Shown here piece after piece: positions 21,701 to 34,391 of a stretch of 64,000 nt of DNA. Location: contig CDMY01000840.1 in the NCBI GenBank assembly GCA_001179505.1, positions 1 to 64,000 on the forward strand, given 5' to 3'. Numbering within the stretch: the first letter of the stretch is position 1; every line of letters starts with the position of its first letter. Position numbers and translations under genes: made by a program. The notes under the pieces were generated by a model. That model did no database searches, was not told where the DNA came from, and saw only the letters and a program-made list of their open reading frames with translations. The stretch comes from Vitrella brassicaformis. Its lineage: Eukaryota; Sar; Vitrellaceae.

Positions 21701-23676
21701 GCCTCGACGTCGATCTCCTCACTGGGGTCGTAAGGCAGCATCGACAGCTCCACGCGCAGCCGGTTGGTGAGGCGCTCGGCACCAATGACGCGGTAGGTCA
21801 CCTCGTCGCCCACTTTGAACATCGCCTGCACGCACAGTACAGACACGGGCGAAGTGATATGTGCGCTTTTGGCGAGGGCATCTATCCGTCTGTCTGTCTG
21901 TCTGTCTGAGAGCCAATCAGCAACTGAACGTGAGAATGTGTTTCTCTCCAAGTGCCCATGGCAGTGCATGGGACGACAGCGAGCTGGGATTATCGTTGTC
22001 ATCACCTCTCTCCCTCTCTCTCTCTCTCTCCTCTTCCCTCTGACACACCTGTCTGCCTGCCTGCCTGCCTGTCTGCTCACCGTGAGGTTGGTCCTTGGCC
22101 TGACGTCGGGGATGTTGGAGCGGTGGACAAGGCCCTGGACGTCATCGTGCACCCCCACCCAGACGCCCAGAGAGGTCACCTGGTTGATAGGTGGACACAC
22201 AGACACACAGGGAGGAGGGCACAGGTGTTGTGTCTGTCTTGTGTGTTATATATGTCCTGTGTGAGCTACCTACCGTTGTGATCTTGCCCTTCCTCGTCTC
22301 CTTGGGGTTGGCGTCAGCGAGCTCCTCGTACACCTTGTTGTACACCGTCTGCATCTCAGCCTCCTGCACCGACCAACCAACACACACACACACACACAAT
22401 ACACCCTCCTCTCTGTGTGTCTGTGTGTCTGTGTGTGTGGCCTGACCCCACTTCCCCCACCCCACCCCACCCCACAAGCAAAGCGCATACCCTCTTCTTC
22501 CTCTCCTCAGCCATCTTGAGTCGCTCCTCCATCTCCATCTGGTTCTTGGGGTCGTACGGCAGCTTGGTCAGCGCCACTCTGTTGGTCTCGGAGTTGATGT
22601 TGATGACGCGCACATCCTTCACACTGTCCCCCAGGTTATAGGTCGAATCGGGAGTGGCGCCCTCGGGCAGACCCATCTGGTTCTTGTGCAGGAGGCCCTG
22701 CACCCCCGCACCGAGGTCGAGGAAGACGCCGAAGTCCCTGATGCTCGACACCACGCCCGTGGTGGTGTCCTCGGGACTCATTGCCGTGATGCGATTCAGC
22801 ACATCTTGACGGGTCAGACCTGCACAAGACAAGACAACACAACACGGCAATGCTTGGCCACTCACTACTCCTTCCTCGCTCCTTTCCTACATACCTGTCT
22901 TCATGGTGAATGCGAGCTGCCGCTTGTTGACGTCTCTGCGGACGACCTTGACCACCACCTTCTCGCCGATCTTGACGAAGTCGCGCACGTTGGCCACATA
23001 CGTGTCGGAGAGGTCAGCAATCGGCACCAGACCGGGACGCTCTGAGCCAACATCGATAAAACAGCCGTAGTCCTCTATGCGCTGTACACAGACAACGGGA
23101 AAGAAAGAGAAAGAGAAAGTGCGCTACTCATGGCATCCATCCCACGTACCGTCACGAAGCCGTCGAGGTACATGCCGACCTCGATGTTGCGGAAAGGGAT
23201 CTTGCCCAGGTCGGGATCGACCTCCGGCTTGGAGATCTCGCTGGGGTCGACGTCAAGACCAGCCGCCATGCGCAACACAGACCAGCGTTGTTGTCGTGAT
23301 GGTCGATGCCGCCGCACCAGTGATGGAGGAGAGCCGCTGTGCGAGGCCAATCGCTGCAGGCAGAAGGAGAGGCACGCAAGCACACAGATACATACACACA
23401 CACGCGCTGCTGCCGTGCCGTGGGCAGATCTTGTAAGGCCTGCTGACACACCCTGTGGGGCGATGAAAGAGATGCACAAGAGGACGACAAGGATGGCGGG
23501 CGCACAAACGCTGCACCAAACAACACAGAGCACACCAAACATACAAGCAGTGAGTAGATCTGCCAGCAGCAGGCGTATTGCTTGTTTGGCTGACCAGGTC
23601 TCCATGCCAGTGCCGCCCTCGAGAGTTCGAGCACCACGAGCACAGATCCCCACATGCCGCCTAACCGAGCCTTCAT
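18708..23676 (-). CDS. Four-S1-domain RNA-binding protein, probably plastid-targeted
   Basis: Twenty-three minus-strand exons keep frame from ATG at 23676 to TGA at 18708 (952 residues). The first exons are 23676-23595, 23510-23404, 23353-23150, 23081-22895 and 22819-22491, and the last is 18855-18708. Residues 1-27 look like a signal peptide. Splicing then joins WRP to AFVRPPSLSSSCASL, which fits a bipartite plastid leader with a Phe near the cleavage site. Four S1 (OB-fold) repeats follow at about 120-500: EDYGCFIDVG, IRDFGVFLDLGAGVQGLLH, SLGVWVGVHDDVQGLVH, and a diverged fourth, YDEDFLYMELSDSGLIGVM. After an acidic/basic linker (EEDEVMAAKRRR), the C-terminal 360 residues are charged and helical (FRKEYEEFVENE). 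S1 arrays bind RNA, as in ribosomal protein S1. A role in plastid translation or transcription is inferred. One intron (21270-21189) uses a GC donor. Confidence 0.78.
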
Positions 23677-23824
23677 CTCGGCTCCTTCCCCTTTTTTCCT
23701 TTCACCGCACGCTTAGCTCGCAGTGATGGCGAGCTCGAGTGGGAAGAACCAAAAATATGCAGAACTGCTGTGATTTGCATCAGCCAATGGTGCCAGCGTA
23801 TATCATGGTGATGGATTGAGGCAA
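23677..23824. promoter_or_regulatory. Bidirectional promoter, S1 gene / Aurora-like kinase, paired motif
   Basis: The 148 bp between start codons contain AGCTCGC at 23715-23721 and GCGAGCT (within GGCGAGCTCGAG) at 23729-23735, 14 bp apart. Because GAGCTC is palindromic, the second site can be read in either orientation. Confidence 0.5.
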
Positions 23825-26269
23825 ATGTCGAGCGAAAGCGGCCGTCCTCGGAAAGGGTGTCTGACAGCGATGCTTCCGGAGTCCCCCGTGCCAGCCCCGC
23901 ACAAGCACCCTCCCCATGGCCACCCACCGCCACTTCTGCCGCTGTCATATCCCTACCCCGTCCCGCTGCTGCCCATCCACCCAGTCGCACAGGTCTTCCC
24001 GCCACCTACGGCAGCAGCGGCCCGGCCCGCCCAAGCCCCCCTGGATGATGCGCAGCGGCAGGAAGCCAGGAGGCGGGCGTACCACTATCGGCCGTATCCG
24101 ATGTTGCCGCTGCAGATGCCGCCTGTATCGGCCTTGTGTGAGGCTCAGGCTCGGGTGCACATGATGTACCACACGGTGGGGGTGGCGGCGCTGGAGGCCA
24201 TGCGGGTGGGGTGGGAGGGCGATTTGGCGTCCCGGTGCCTCACAAAGGTGCCCGAGGTGTTCCCGCGGGAGTTCGAGGAAGAGCTTGATGTCGTGGTGAG
24301 CACGTGATTCGAATCATAGTGGGCGTGAGTCGACTGGTCTGTGTGTGTTGGTTCTTGTGTGTTGATTGCAGCGTGACTGTCGTGGTGCGCCTGATGTGGT
24401 GGGCTATGGTGCGTATGGTGTAGTGCTGAAGGGCTGCAGGAAGCGCGATGCCTCCATGTGCGCCATCAAAGTGGTCGAGCTGCAGCCACTCATCGACAGG
24501 GACATGATGAAACAGGTCAGTGAGCCAGGGAGAGAGAGCACACACATAACACGACACAGGAATGGGCTGGCTGCTTCATGTGTGATGTGACAGCTGGAGA
24601 ACGAGGTGACGATTCAGCAGTCCCTGGATCACCACAACGTCGTGCGGCTGCACCGGGTCATCAAGGCGAGCATCCCCGACCGCCTCCCGTCCCACCAACC
24701 ACCATGCGGTGGGATGGGGGACGCCGCGGAGCAGTCCATGATGATGACGAGCAGCCTGCCCACGCTGCCCCTGCAGCGGCCGGTAGCCAAGTGGTTCCTC
24801 ATTATGGAGTGGTGCGACAAGGGGCCGTTCATCACATTCCCCTCCAGCACTTACTGGTGAGGGCGGCAGACGTGGATGAGTGGATGGAGTGATACTTTGT
24901 GTGTGTGTGTCATTGATCGGTCAGTCGTTATGGCGACACGAGGTGCCTGCCGGCATGGCTGGCGGGGTGGTACCTGGGGCAGGCTCTCGACGGAGCGGCA
25001 CACATACACGACAAGTAAACCATACAGACAGGCAGACACAAGGCAGACACAGGTGCATGTTTGCGCTGAGTCTGCTCGTTTCTGGTCAGGGGATATACGC
25101 ATGCCGATTTGAAGCCCGATAACTTCCTGCTCAAGCGAGACGGCCGGCAGCACATGAGGCCTTTCCCGACCCTCAAGATCACCGATTTCGGCTGGAGCGC
25201 CGCTGTTGAACAAATCAGGTGCGTGGGTGTAGGTGTGAAATGATTCACCTGGGATGAATGTGTGTGTGGTGTGGTGTGATTGCAGGACGGACAAGTGTGG
25301 CACGATCGAATATATGGCTCCGGAAATATTGCGGGGCACGCCGTACACCAACAACCCTGCCATCGACATTTGGTCGCTAGGTAGGTTACTTACAGCTCTT
25401 GATTGAGAAAGCTCACATTCCGTGGTGTTGGTCACTCCTGCGCCCACCCGTGCTGAACACTGTCTGTCAGGCATATTCCTCTATGAGCTGCTCCGCGGCC
25501 ACACCCCCTTTGCGGGCAAAACCGAACAGGCGAGCAGACAAACAAGCACGACGATGTGGTCACCTGATACACACACGTGTTTCCGCTTGCTTGCCTGTGC
25601 AGGAGATCCTCGCCATGTTAGGTGACCCCGACTGGCTTGAGAGGCTGTTCAGGCACCCGTGTGTGCACAACGGGCAGGTCTTGCCGGCCGTCCCTCCTCT
25701 CATCGAGACCGTCAAGGACACACTGCGGAAGATGCTGGCAGTGGATCCCGCTCACCGACACACGGCCAGACAAGTGAGTGAACGAGCGAGCCAGGCGACA
25801 CGCAAAAGCAACGAAAGACAAGTTCCTTCCCTCTCCCTCCCTCTCTCTGTCTGTTCAGTTGCTGGAGACGGACCCGTGGATCCGCTTCTATTATTATGAC
25901 GTGCGTGAGCTGGGACCTCGGTCGGACCCCGCTGCCCACTACCCCCTGGGCGACCCCTTCGCCACCAACGGCAAGTACCCCCTCCCCGCCCCCTCCCCGG
26001 CACACACGCAGACCACACAGACCGACAGCGACGGCTCCCCGCCCACACACTACCCCCCCGACCCTCCCGTCCCACCTGTGGTCGACGTGGCCGCCGCACG
26101 TGTCGAGTCGAGTCAACAGAGGAAGGACAGCAAAGATGGCGACGACAAGGGGCGGGGCAATGGTGCTGGTGATGGTGATGGGAACGGTCATAGAGGTGGC
26201 CAGCAGCAGCAGCAGCAGCAATTTTTTGACTGCGAGGAGGGGACACGTGAGGCGGCGGGCAGCGTCTGA
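23825..26269 (+). CDS. Aurora-like serine/threonine kinase with HAD catalytic motif
   Basis: Nine exons (23825-24295, 24372-24515, 24594-24856, 24925-25014, 25090-25218, 25286-25380, 25471-25529, 25603-25773, 25859-26269) encode 610 residues. A proline-rich N-terminus of about 150 residues precedes the kinase fold. In order I see a glycine loop GYGAYGVV, CAIKVVEL (lysine present), a roughly 40-residue insert between helix C and strand 4, THADLKPDNFLL (HAD replaces HRD), ITDFGWS (typical of Aurora kinases), KCGTIEYMAPEI, DIWSLGIFLYELLRG, and a C-lobe ending LETDPWIRFYYY. The C-terminal tail is Pro/Asp/Gly-rich with a Gln tract. The exon 7 donor is GC (25530). Loss of the HRD arginine fits kinases not controlled by activation-loop phosphorylation. 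The tail exon is partly duplicated at about 46.97-47.18 kb. Confidence 0.85.
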
Positions 26270-29200
26270 TCGGTTGGGCGGTACTCGGGGTCGCATATGT
26301 GTGTGCACAGAGCATTTGTCATGGTTTAGGTGCGTCTGCATGAGTGGACATGAGGGCGCGGGGGGCGTTTTGTACGTGCTGCTGTACAGCTCGCTGCAGC
26401 TCGGTGAATGGACGTTTCTGATTGTTGCGACACTTCATGCGCCAATGGTGCCATTTGACAGAAATCAATTCATTTGCATGTGACGAAACGCTCCCCAACC
26501 AACAAGAGTAACTGACCCAACCAAACTGAGCGAGATATCGGCCTACCGAGACGGGCCAGGCCTTGCTTGGCATGTTTCGTCAGTGCGCTTGCATGAGACA
26601 GCTGTGGGGGTGGGGGTGTCATCTGTGGGGGCTGTCACTCGTCGGTTTTCTGATGTGCATACGTACGTTTCAATCAATCCGAGCGCTTGTATGAATCGTC
26701 TGTCCAGCAGATCAGATCAGGTCAGGTGGCGTGTCTACGCAGTCGATATCGATATATATATAGCTATGCACAGCAAAGGAGAGCAGGGCGGGGCTGAGAA
26801 GAAGGGGAGACAGAGGGAGAGCGCGGATGAGCGTATATACAGACAGACATCGCTACACACATATATCAGAGAGAGGTGCGAAAAGAACCCTTCTACACCG
26901 CACCTTTCTCTACACAGATGGGGTGGGTGGGTGTGGGTGGGGTGCGACACGACACAGCAAAAAGCGATACGACAGGCTAGGCTTGGCAACATACATACCC
27001 AAACAGGCGGCATGCTTAACGCCGACACCTCTGCCGGGTCTGTCACGCAGAGGGAGGTGAGCGATCCTCCTGGCCTCTCTGTCTGTCTGGCGGAGGGACT
27101 TGTTGTGAGCTGGCAGATAGACAGACAGACAGGTCAGCCAGAAGAACCGCTCGCCCGCTAATCACAGTAGTCATGGGTACACGTCGGCTCATAAAGCGAG
27201 AGCTAGGCAAGTGCCAAAAGGGCCATCGAGACTCTCCGTTTGTCTCTCTCTGACGTGGCCTGTTGGGAGGGCAGCAAGACCCTCGCAACACTCACGCACC
27301 AGTGCAGGGTAGAAGGAAGTACTTAAAGATGTCACCCATCCCCTCCCCCCTCCCCCCCTCCCCCCGAGCCCTTCCGCTACATCTACGTGTTGGCTCCTTG
27401 TTCGCGCAGCTGGCTAAGAAAGAAACAAACTAGCTAGCTGCCACACGCCAGTCGTGCTCTGGCGCCATCGAAGGGTGATATGAGCCATAAGTACTCGGTC
27501 TAGCTACACCCATGTGTCTGTCAGTTCTCACATGCGTGTCGTTGCGATCAATACAGTCAATACGATCAATACGGTATCCACCACATCCAGCAAACCCGCC
27601 ATATCCACCACATGAACCGATCCATATGTCGTCGTACAGTAGTAGGCTAGCGATGCGCTTGTAGTGCACGTTCGTTGTACCCAGGACGAACTTACGCCTC
27701 CCTCCCTCCCTCCCCTCCCAATCCCCGCCCACCCCACAGGTCGCACCATCCGTCCATCCGTCCATCCATCCATCCATACACCCACCTGAAGCCGCCCCCC
27801 GCACCCTCATGCAGACACACGCAGCACTGACACGGGAGAGACACCCACAGTCAGACTAGGCAGAAACACCACTCCACACCACACCAGGACAAACAGCGCA
27901 CATCATGCATCGACCGCCATCGAGGCCCTGGTATACAGAACGACGGACGGCGAGGCATTGATGAATTGGGTACGTGTGTGATGGATCGGCCGCTCATCCA
28001 GCGATTCACTGGGGGCCGGTCCATCCTTCAATTGCCCCACCCACCGACCCTCTCTCTCTCTCTCCACACCTCACACACACACACACACACAGAGGTGAGG
28101 TAGACAGTGCCGCCCAGCCTCCTTTCCGTCGAAAGGGCGGGCAAAAGGCAGCATACGTGTGTACATACCGACCGACAGATAGAAATAAGCAAGCACCCGC
28201 CGCAGACACCATCCATCCATCCATCTATCATTCCATGCGTCCATCCGTCCGTCCGTCCGTCCTTTCTCATAAAGGCAGAGTTCTCATGAAGCTGTCTTGG
28301 CGCGGAATCATGATGCACACGAGCGGCTGTCTATAGACAGCCATCCGGCCGCCCACTTAAAAGGTACTTCCCCCATCTAGGCGCCCCCACGCTGTCGGAC
28401 ATAGAGGACGCTTAGAATGATTCCACTGCCAACCTGGTCTGTCTGTCTTTCCGTCTGTCTGTCTGTCTGTCCGAAGCTAAGTCAGTCGAGGCAGAGTATT
28501 TACAAAGAGGGATAGGGGGAGTGACAGCATGTAATGCATTTTCTTGTCCTGATTTTTGGTCTTTTTTGTCATCCCACACGTGAAAACATCACACACGTGA
28601 AGGCACACATGCACACGAAGACAACACGACACGCACTCACTCACTCACTCACTCACGGACAGAGGGAAGGACACGCAAGGCAAGAGAAGGCAGGACACCG
28701 ACACCCCACCCCACCCCACACGTCGCATTGCATGAGAAGCGCAGCCATTCGCTCTTCCATCCGCCAGTGAGATGGGTAAGCTACATCCTCCTCTGCCAAA
28801 CATCTCTCTCTATATTGTCATGACTGGTTCCAAAAAGCTCCCTGTATGTTCCGCAGCAGGGAGGCAGCACCATCCATCCATCCATCCATGGCTAGGTCCC
28901 ATCCATCCACCACACTACACCACACCATGTGGCATTGCCCTCTTACTGACAGGCAAGAGAGAGAGAGAGAGAGAGCCGTCACTGCACAGCACCGTACATG
29001 CAGACGCGCACACACACACACACACACACACCACGTATTGCAGGCAGCAGATAGGCAGACACGCCACAGTACGTCATATCGCTGACAGGATCGACACGCA
29101 GAGAGGAGAAGACACTGTCAGACTCCCTCGGGCCCCCCCCCTCGTCTGTCTGGCCGAGGGACGGTAAGGAAGAGAGAGGCAGTGAGATAGAGAGAGAATG

Positions 29201-30986
29201 CATTGGCCGGCATCGACATCCGAAAAAGACGAAACGAGAGGAAAGAGAGAGCGAGAACGAGACCAGAGACCAATGGTGCACAGAGAGAGAGAGAGAGAGA
29301 ACCAACGCCAGATGGCACTACACCACATTCAATCACACGGCAGCACAAGGATAGACCAGACGCTGGCTTCACAGAGGTCACTTGACTGGATGGACGGGCG
29401 GACGGAAGAAGGAAGGACATCATGCGTGTGACCGAGAGGGTCAGCAAATAGAATACATCCATCCTCCGTCTGCCTGTCCATCCACCCCATGCACCCACCC
29501 CATGCATTGATTGGTCCGTGGTCATTGCTGGGGTCAAAACCACCGCACATGAGCATGAGACTAGCACAGCCCTGATCCCTCTGTCTCTGTCTGTCTGTCT
29601 GTCTATCTGTCTGTCTGAAAGGCAGGCAGGCATGAGAGGGAAGAAGGAAGAGACGAGACACGAGAGGAGGGAGGAATGAAGGGAGACGGCAGGACTCTAG
29701 TATTTCTGCCTGCCGTCTGTCCGCACATGGAGGAGTATGTCACATGACACACGCCTTATAGGGGGTGACACGCAAAAAGGATGGGTCGCATTTATCGAGC
29801 GAGCGACCACCTAGGCAAAACCACCCACCCGACTCGTCTGTCCGCCGCTGTCTGTCAAGTAAGACCCTAGGCAAAAGCACCACACCCAAGCAGTGCGGAT
29901 ACACCAATCGGCGCTCTGGCGATAGCCAGCTGCGCCAGCAATAAGGTGATAAGTCAGCCATAATGCAGGTAAGGCTCTAGGCAGAGACACCACACCACAC
30001 ATCACATCATGCATCGATCGACATCGAGTCCCTCTGCATGCACCCACAGGTAAGAGAAGCATGAGATCGGGAGGGTGAGTATGGCACGACGGACGGTATA
30101 GCGGCCACATCACAGCCAAGAGACTAAGACGGTGTCAATCCAGCTCATCATGCGAAGGCGAAGAGTCTCTTTTGAATGGCCACGAATGTGCCTGCCTGTT
30201 TGCCGGCTTGTCGGGCGATAGGGAAGACAGGCAGACAGGCAGGCAGACAGGCAGACAGGCAGACAGGCAGACAGGCAGACAGGCAGACAGGCAGACAGGC
30301 AGACAGGCAGACAGGCAGAAGGAGAGAGACAGTGAGGGACACAGAGGAGAGAGAGAGGCAGGTCGTCACTTACACTCACAGGCAAAAGCCGCCATACCAA
30401 GAGGCATCGATTGGGCTGATCCATGTATGTATCTGTTTGTCCGCTCATTAGGTCAACACACCACCACTCATCCATCCATCCATCCGTCCGTCCATGGTGG
30501 CGCCATCCCCCTCTGGCTATGCAATGCAAAACCATCGCCGGGTGGGTTCTCTGTGCATCTCATGTCGAAGAAAGAAGGCAATAGGTTGGCAGACAGGCAG
30601 ACTGGACGAAAGGCCCGCCCGCCTATCTGTCTGTCTGTCTGTCTGTCCATCTGTCTGTTTGTGTATCCGCCACACCGCAGCCCACTGCACCGCCCTGCCA
30701 ACCTAGGCCTCTCGGTCCCTCACCCGACAGCCCGCACCAGCACCAGCAGCAGATCATCGACCCCCTCCATGCATCAGGCACGTCAAGAGTGAGTGAGTGA
30801 GTGAGTGAGTAGTCAGGCAGTCAGGTCAGTACGGCAGGTATGACGTCGCCACCCTCCCTCCCTCCCTCCCTCCCTCCCTGACACAACCACACAGAGGGGA
30901 GATGCATACATACGCTAATGTGTCATCCATCTCTTCCTCTGGTGGTAGCGCACCTGTCCTGTGTGAGTATGTGTGTGTTGAGTTTG
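26270..30986. repeat. Gene-poor repeat-rich region
   Basis: I find no supported gene in these 4.7 kb. They contain many microsatellites: CCAT/CCGT at 27750-27780 and 28208-28262, CA runs at 28070-28092 and 29010-29032, GA runs at 28957-28975 and 29280-29300, CTGT runs near 28440 and 29580, and an 8-bp minisatellite at 30225-30318. Two copies of a longer module (about 27856-27950 and 29977-30095) share ctaggcag(a)ra, cacaccacac, catcatgcatcga and acgacggacgg. An 18-bp perfect palindrome lies at 28325-28342. Confidence 0.6.
30225..30318. repeat. 8-bp minisatellite GCAGACAG
   Basis: About eleven near-perfect head-to-tail copies of GCAGACAG, flanked on the right by a GA-rich stretch. No spacer-repeat architecture is present, so it is not a CRISPR array. 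Confidence 0.9.
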
Positions 30987-33900
30987 TCAGCGCTTCTTGT
31001 GGCCCCTCTTGAGGCTCGCGAGGGTGGCTTGAGAGATGGGCTTGTATGTGCTTGCCTTGAGGTCCTTCTCAAAGAATGGCTTGTCGGCCAGGTGCTTGTG
31101 TGCGCCGCGGAAACACACATTGTAGCTGCACGGATACAGAGAGAATCGATGTATTCCCCATTGTGTATCCCCTTCTCCTGTTCCCTCTCTCGCTCACCGG
31201 CCATCAGCCCGGATTTCTGTCACCACTCCAGCCGCGCCCGCGTACGCCCCGGCGCCTGTCCCCCTCACCATCACCTGGGCTCCAACGCTGAAAAGCGGCT
31301 GTGTGCTGGTGGTAGTGGTGGTTGCAGTGGTGGTCGTAGTGATGGTGACGGGGGCTTGCCCGATCGACTGCACCGGACGTCAGCCCTCCGGCCGCTCCTC
31401 TGGTCAGCCGACGCGGCGCCACTTGGCACAGCTGGTGTAGACGCGCTGCTGGAGGGGGTCGTGACGGTGGCTGAGATGGCATGCAGCGTCCCAGCAGACA
31501 CCGATGGGGAAGTGCCACCTGCGCCACCCTCAGGCGTCATCCTGGTGCCAGTCGATTCCTGTCCTTGCCGTTGTGTGCCGCCGCTCCTCGTGACGGGCGC
31601 CCCCCTCTCCCTCTCCCCGCCCCCCACGGGACGACCGGGGGAGCCGCCGAAGACGTCGCGAGAAGGGCGACGGTGGCTGGCCCTGTTGTGTCCGTCGAGG
31701 TCACGCCTCTCCTCACCCCTGTCGCGCCCACGGGGGCTGGCGCGCCTGTCGCCGCCACCATGCAGGAGTGAGGAGGATGGCCCAGACCCCAGGTTGATGC
31801 CCTTGCCGTCCAGGGCCGATGTGCTGCTGTGTGGGTGGGGGTCGATGGGAGAGGGGGGTGCTTGGACGGTGGTCGGTGCGCCGCTGCGGCTGGGGCCACC
31901 GCTGGCACCATTCAGCGACGAGAAGGGTGAGAGGCCATCATCAGATCGTCCCCGGCCGTGGTCGAAGGATGAGGGCTGTTGCACAGGTCCTCGTCGGTCC
32001 GTGCTCAGTTGTGGCGAGCCGGTGACCTTGCCTGGACACGGTGATGGGTAGCTGTCTGTGGCTGGCGTGTAGGGCTGGGTGCGCTTGGGGGGACCCTGGG
32101 TGATGCGGTGACGGGGGGGAAGATGAGTCCCAGGTCGTTGGCACGGCGACTCGCATCGTCATGACGCACCTGACCACGTGCCCCTCCACCACCACCGACG
32201 CTCAGCTTGGATGTGCTGCTGCCGCCCACTATCGAACCGCTGCGTCCCATCGACACCCGATGGTGCACTGGGTGGACAGGGATTGGCGACGTCAAGTGAA
32301 CGCCGTCCAGGAAGCGCTCGGCGGTGGTGTGGGACGGGGGCGAGTCGGACTGTGGCCGTGAGTGCGAGTGCGGGACGGACGCAGGCGGCCCGCGAGTCAC
32401 AGACTCACGGGACCATGGGCTTGCCGCCGGCGCGATCACGCCGCGGCGGGTACCACCAGACGGTCCGTGTGCCGTCCGGCTGACGGCCACGTGTGGGGGT
32501 GGGGATGAGGTGCTGTCGCACACCGTCAGCTCACTGTCACGAGGCACGATGTCGTCCGCACCGTCGTCGTCCCCACCACCGCCGTCGTCACCACCACCGT
32601 CGTCACCACCACCACCGTCGTCACCAGCACCAGCCCGCCCGAAGGCACCCACAGCCAGCGGATCCCACATAGCGCCTGCCGTGCCGCGGTCGTCCTGGTC
32701 GTTGACTGGGTCCAGCACCCGATAGGATGCATGAACCTGCACAGTCCCACAGCGATCCTCCACCCTCTCGGCTGTTCGATCCGGCACCGACGCGGCAGCG
32801 GTGTAGCTGTCCATGAGTCGGTCGTCCGGCGGACTGAAGGAGATGCTCAACTCCTGGTTCAACCAGTCCGGCGCGGTCCCGTCGTCCTGGTCGTCCTCGT
32901 CGCAGTCGTTGCGGTCGTCGCCGCCTGCCCCTGAAGGCATCGTGTCGCCGCCTGCCACTGAAGTGCTCGTGTCGCTCAGCTCGGACGCTTTGGCGGTGAA
33001 CAGGTTACCCTTCCCGTCCCTCTGCACCGTCGGCTCCTTGTCACGAAGATCCTTTGTGTCGGCGAGGGTGCCGATGATGAAGGTGCGCCCGATCTGAATC
33101 CGCAGGTCGACGTTGAACGTTGTGCTGCTGGTCGTGGGGCTGCCTTGGATGAAGATCTCTCGGCTCGGCGACAAGAAGGTCACACTCAGCAGACGCCGAC
33201 GCTCGTTGGCGTTGCGGAACGAGTAGCCCTGGCCGTTCAGGTTGAATATCGCCATGCTGTTGGGATCATACGGGTTGGTGTCGAGAAGAAATCTGGACAG
33301 AAGGAGAGGTGCACGCGCATGAGTGAGAGTGTCGGTGCACGTGTGCGTGTGTTGTGTGTTGTGTGTTGTGTGCTTACGTAAGTGTGTGTCCCGGCTGCCC
33401 TTTGTGGTCGACGAACGAGGCGTCGATCTCCACCATGTCGACATCCCTGCACCTGAGCGTCTCATCAACGTGCTCGAATGAGAGCACGAGAGGGCACTTC
33501 TCTCCGGACTGCTTGCCCGCCACATCAAACTCGACCATGTTGCGCAGCGGATGGAGCAGGAACTCGCACAGCTCTCCATCCACGATGGCGTAGCACCTGA
33601 ACCACACACACACCACACATACACCAACATCCGCACATCCATCCCATTTCGCCGGCTCGTCTTTCGTGTCTCACCTGACGGATCCGAACGGTTTCTGTGG
33701 CATTCCGCTGGCGGGCTTCGGCGCACCCACGTCGAGGCGAATGGGCGTCGCCAGGTGCCTATAGCGCTCTCCGTCACGCTGCATCACGGTGCCCTTGATG
33801 TTGCATATGACGGTCCCCTCCGCGCTCTCGCTGAAATCCACCGTCCCGTGCACGCGATCGACGTATCCGTCGAGGGCGTGGGTGACTTCTTTTGGGCGGG

Positions 33901-34354
33901 ATGATGACGGGCTTGACGCAGAGAATGACGACGATGCTGCTGCAGCAGCAGCAGCAGTATAGCCGCTTCGACGCGGGCTTGGCGGCGGTGATCTATCCTT
34001 GGCTGCAGACACGCACCACAACACACACAACAGACGGACAGCACAGACGCAACAATTAGGTGACGGTTGACGCGCACGTGCCTCCCGCCCCCGCCTCCTT
34101 CGTGTGTCTGCGCACCAGTTCTGGCACGATCGTCGGCTCGTTTGTGAGAGGCCACGCGGCGCTCGCCTTTCTCCTGCAGCTCTCTCTTCTCGGCCTGGAC
34201 ACGCGCCATCATCTGCTGGTCCTCCATCTGCTGGCACCAGTCCTGAAACTTGCGCAGTTTCTCCACCTCACTCCGATTAGGGGCCATGCCGCCCTGATCG
34301 TCCCCCTCTTGCTGCTGCTGCTGCTGCTGCTGAAGGCCTGAGGAGTCACACACA

Positions 34355-34391
<37 letters not shown>

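Noticed and set aside
30225-30318. Possible CRISPR-like array
   Set aside because: The units are 8 bp with no spacers and lie in a eukaryotic microsatellite-rich region.
30918-32051. 377-codon plus-strand open frame
   Set aside because: It lies opposite the 3' exons of the Tudor-like gene, whose splice junctions are phase-consistent. The plus reading is compositional.
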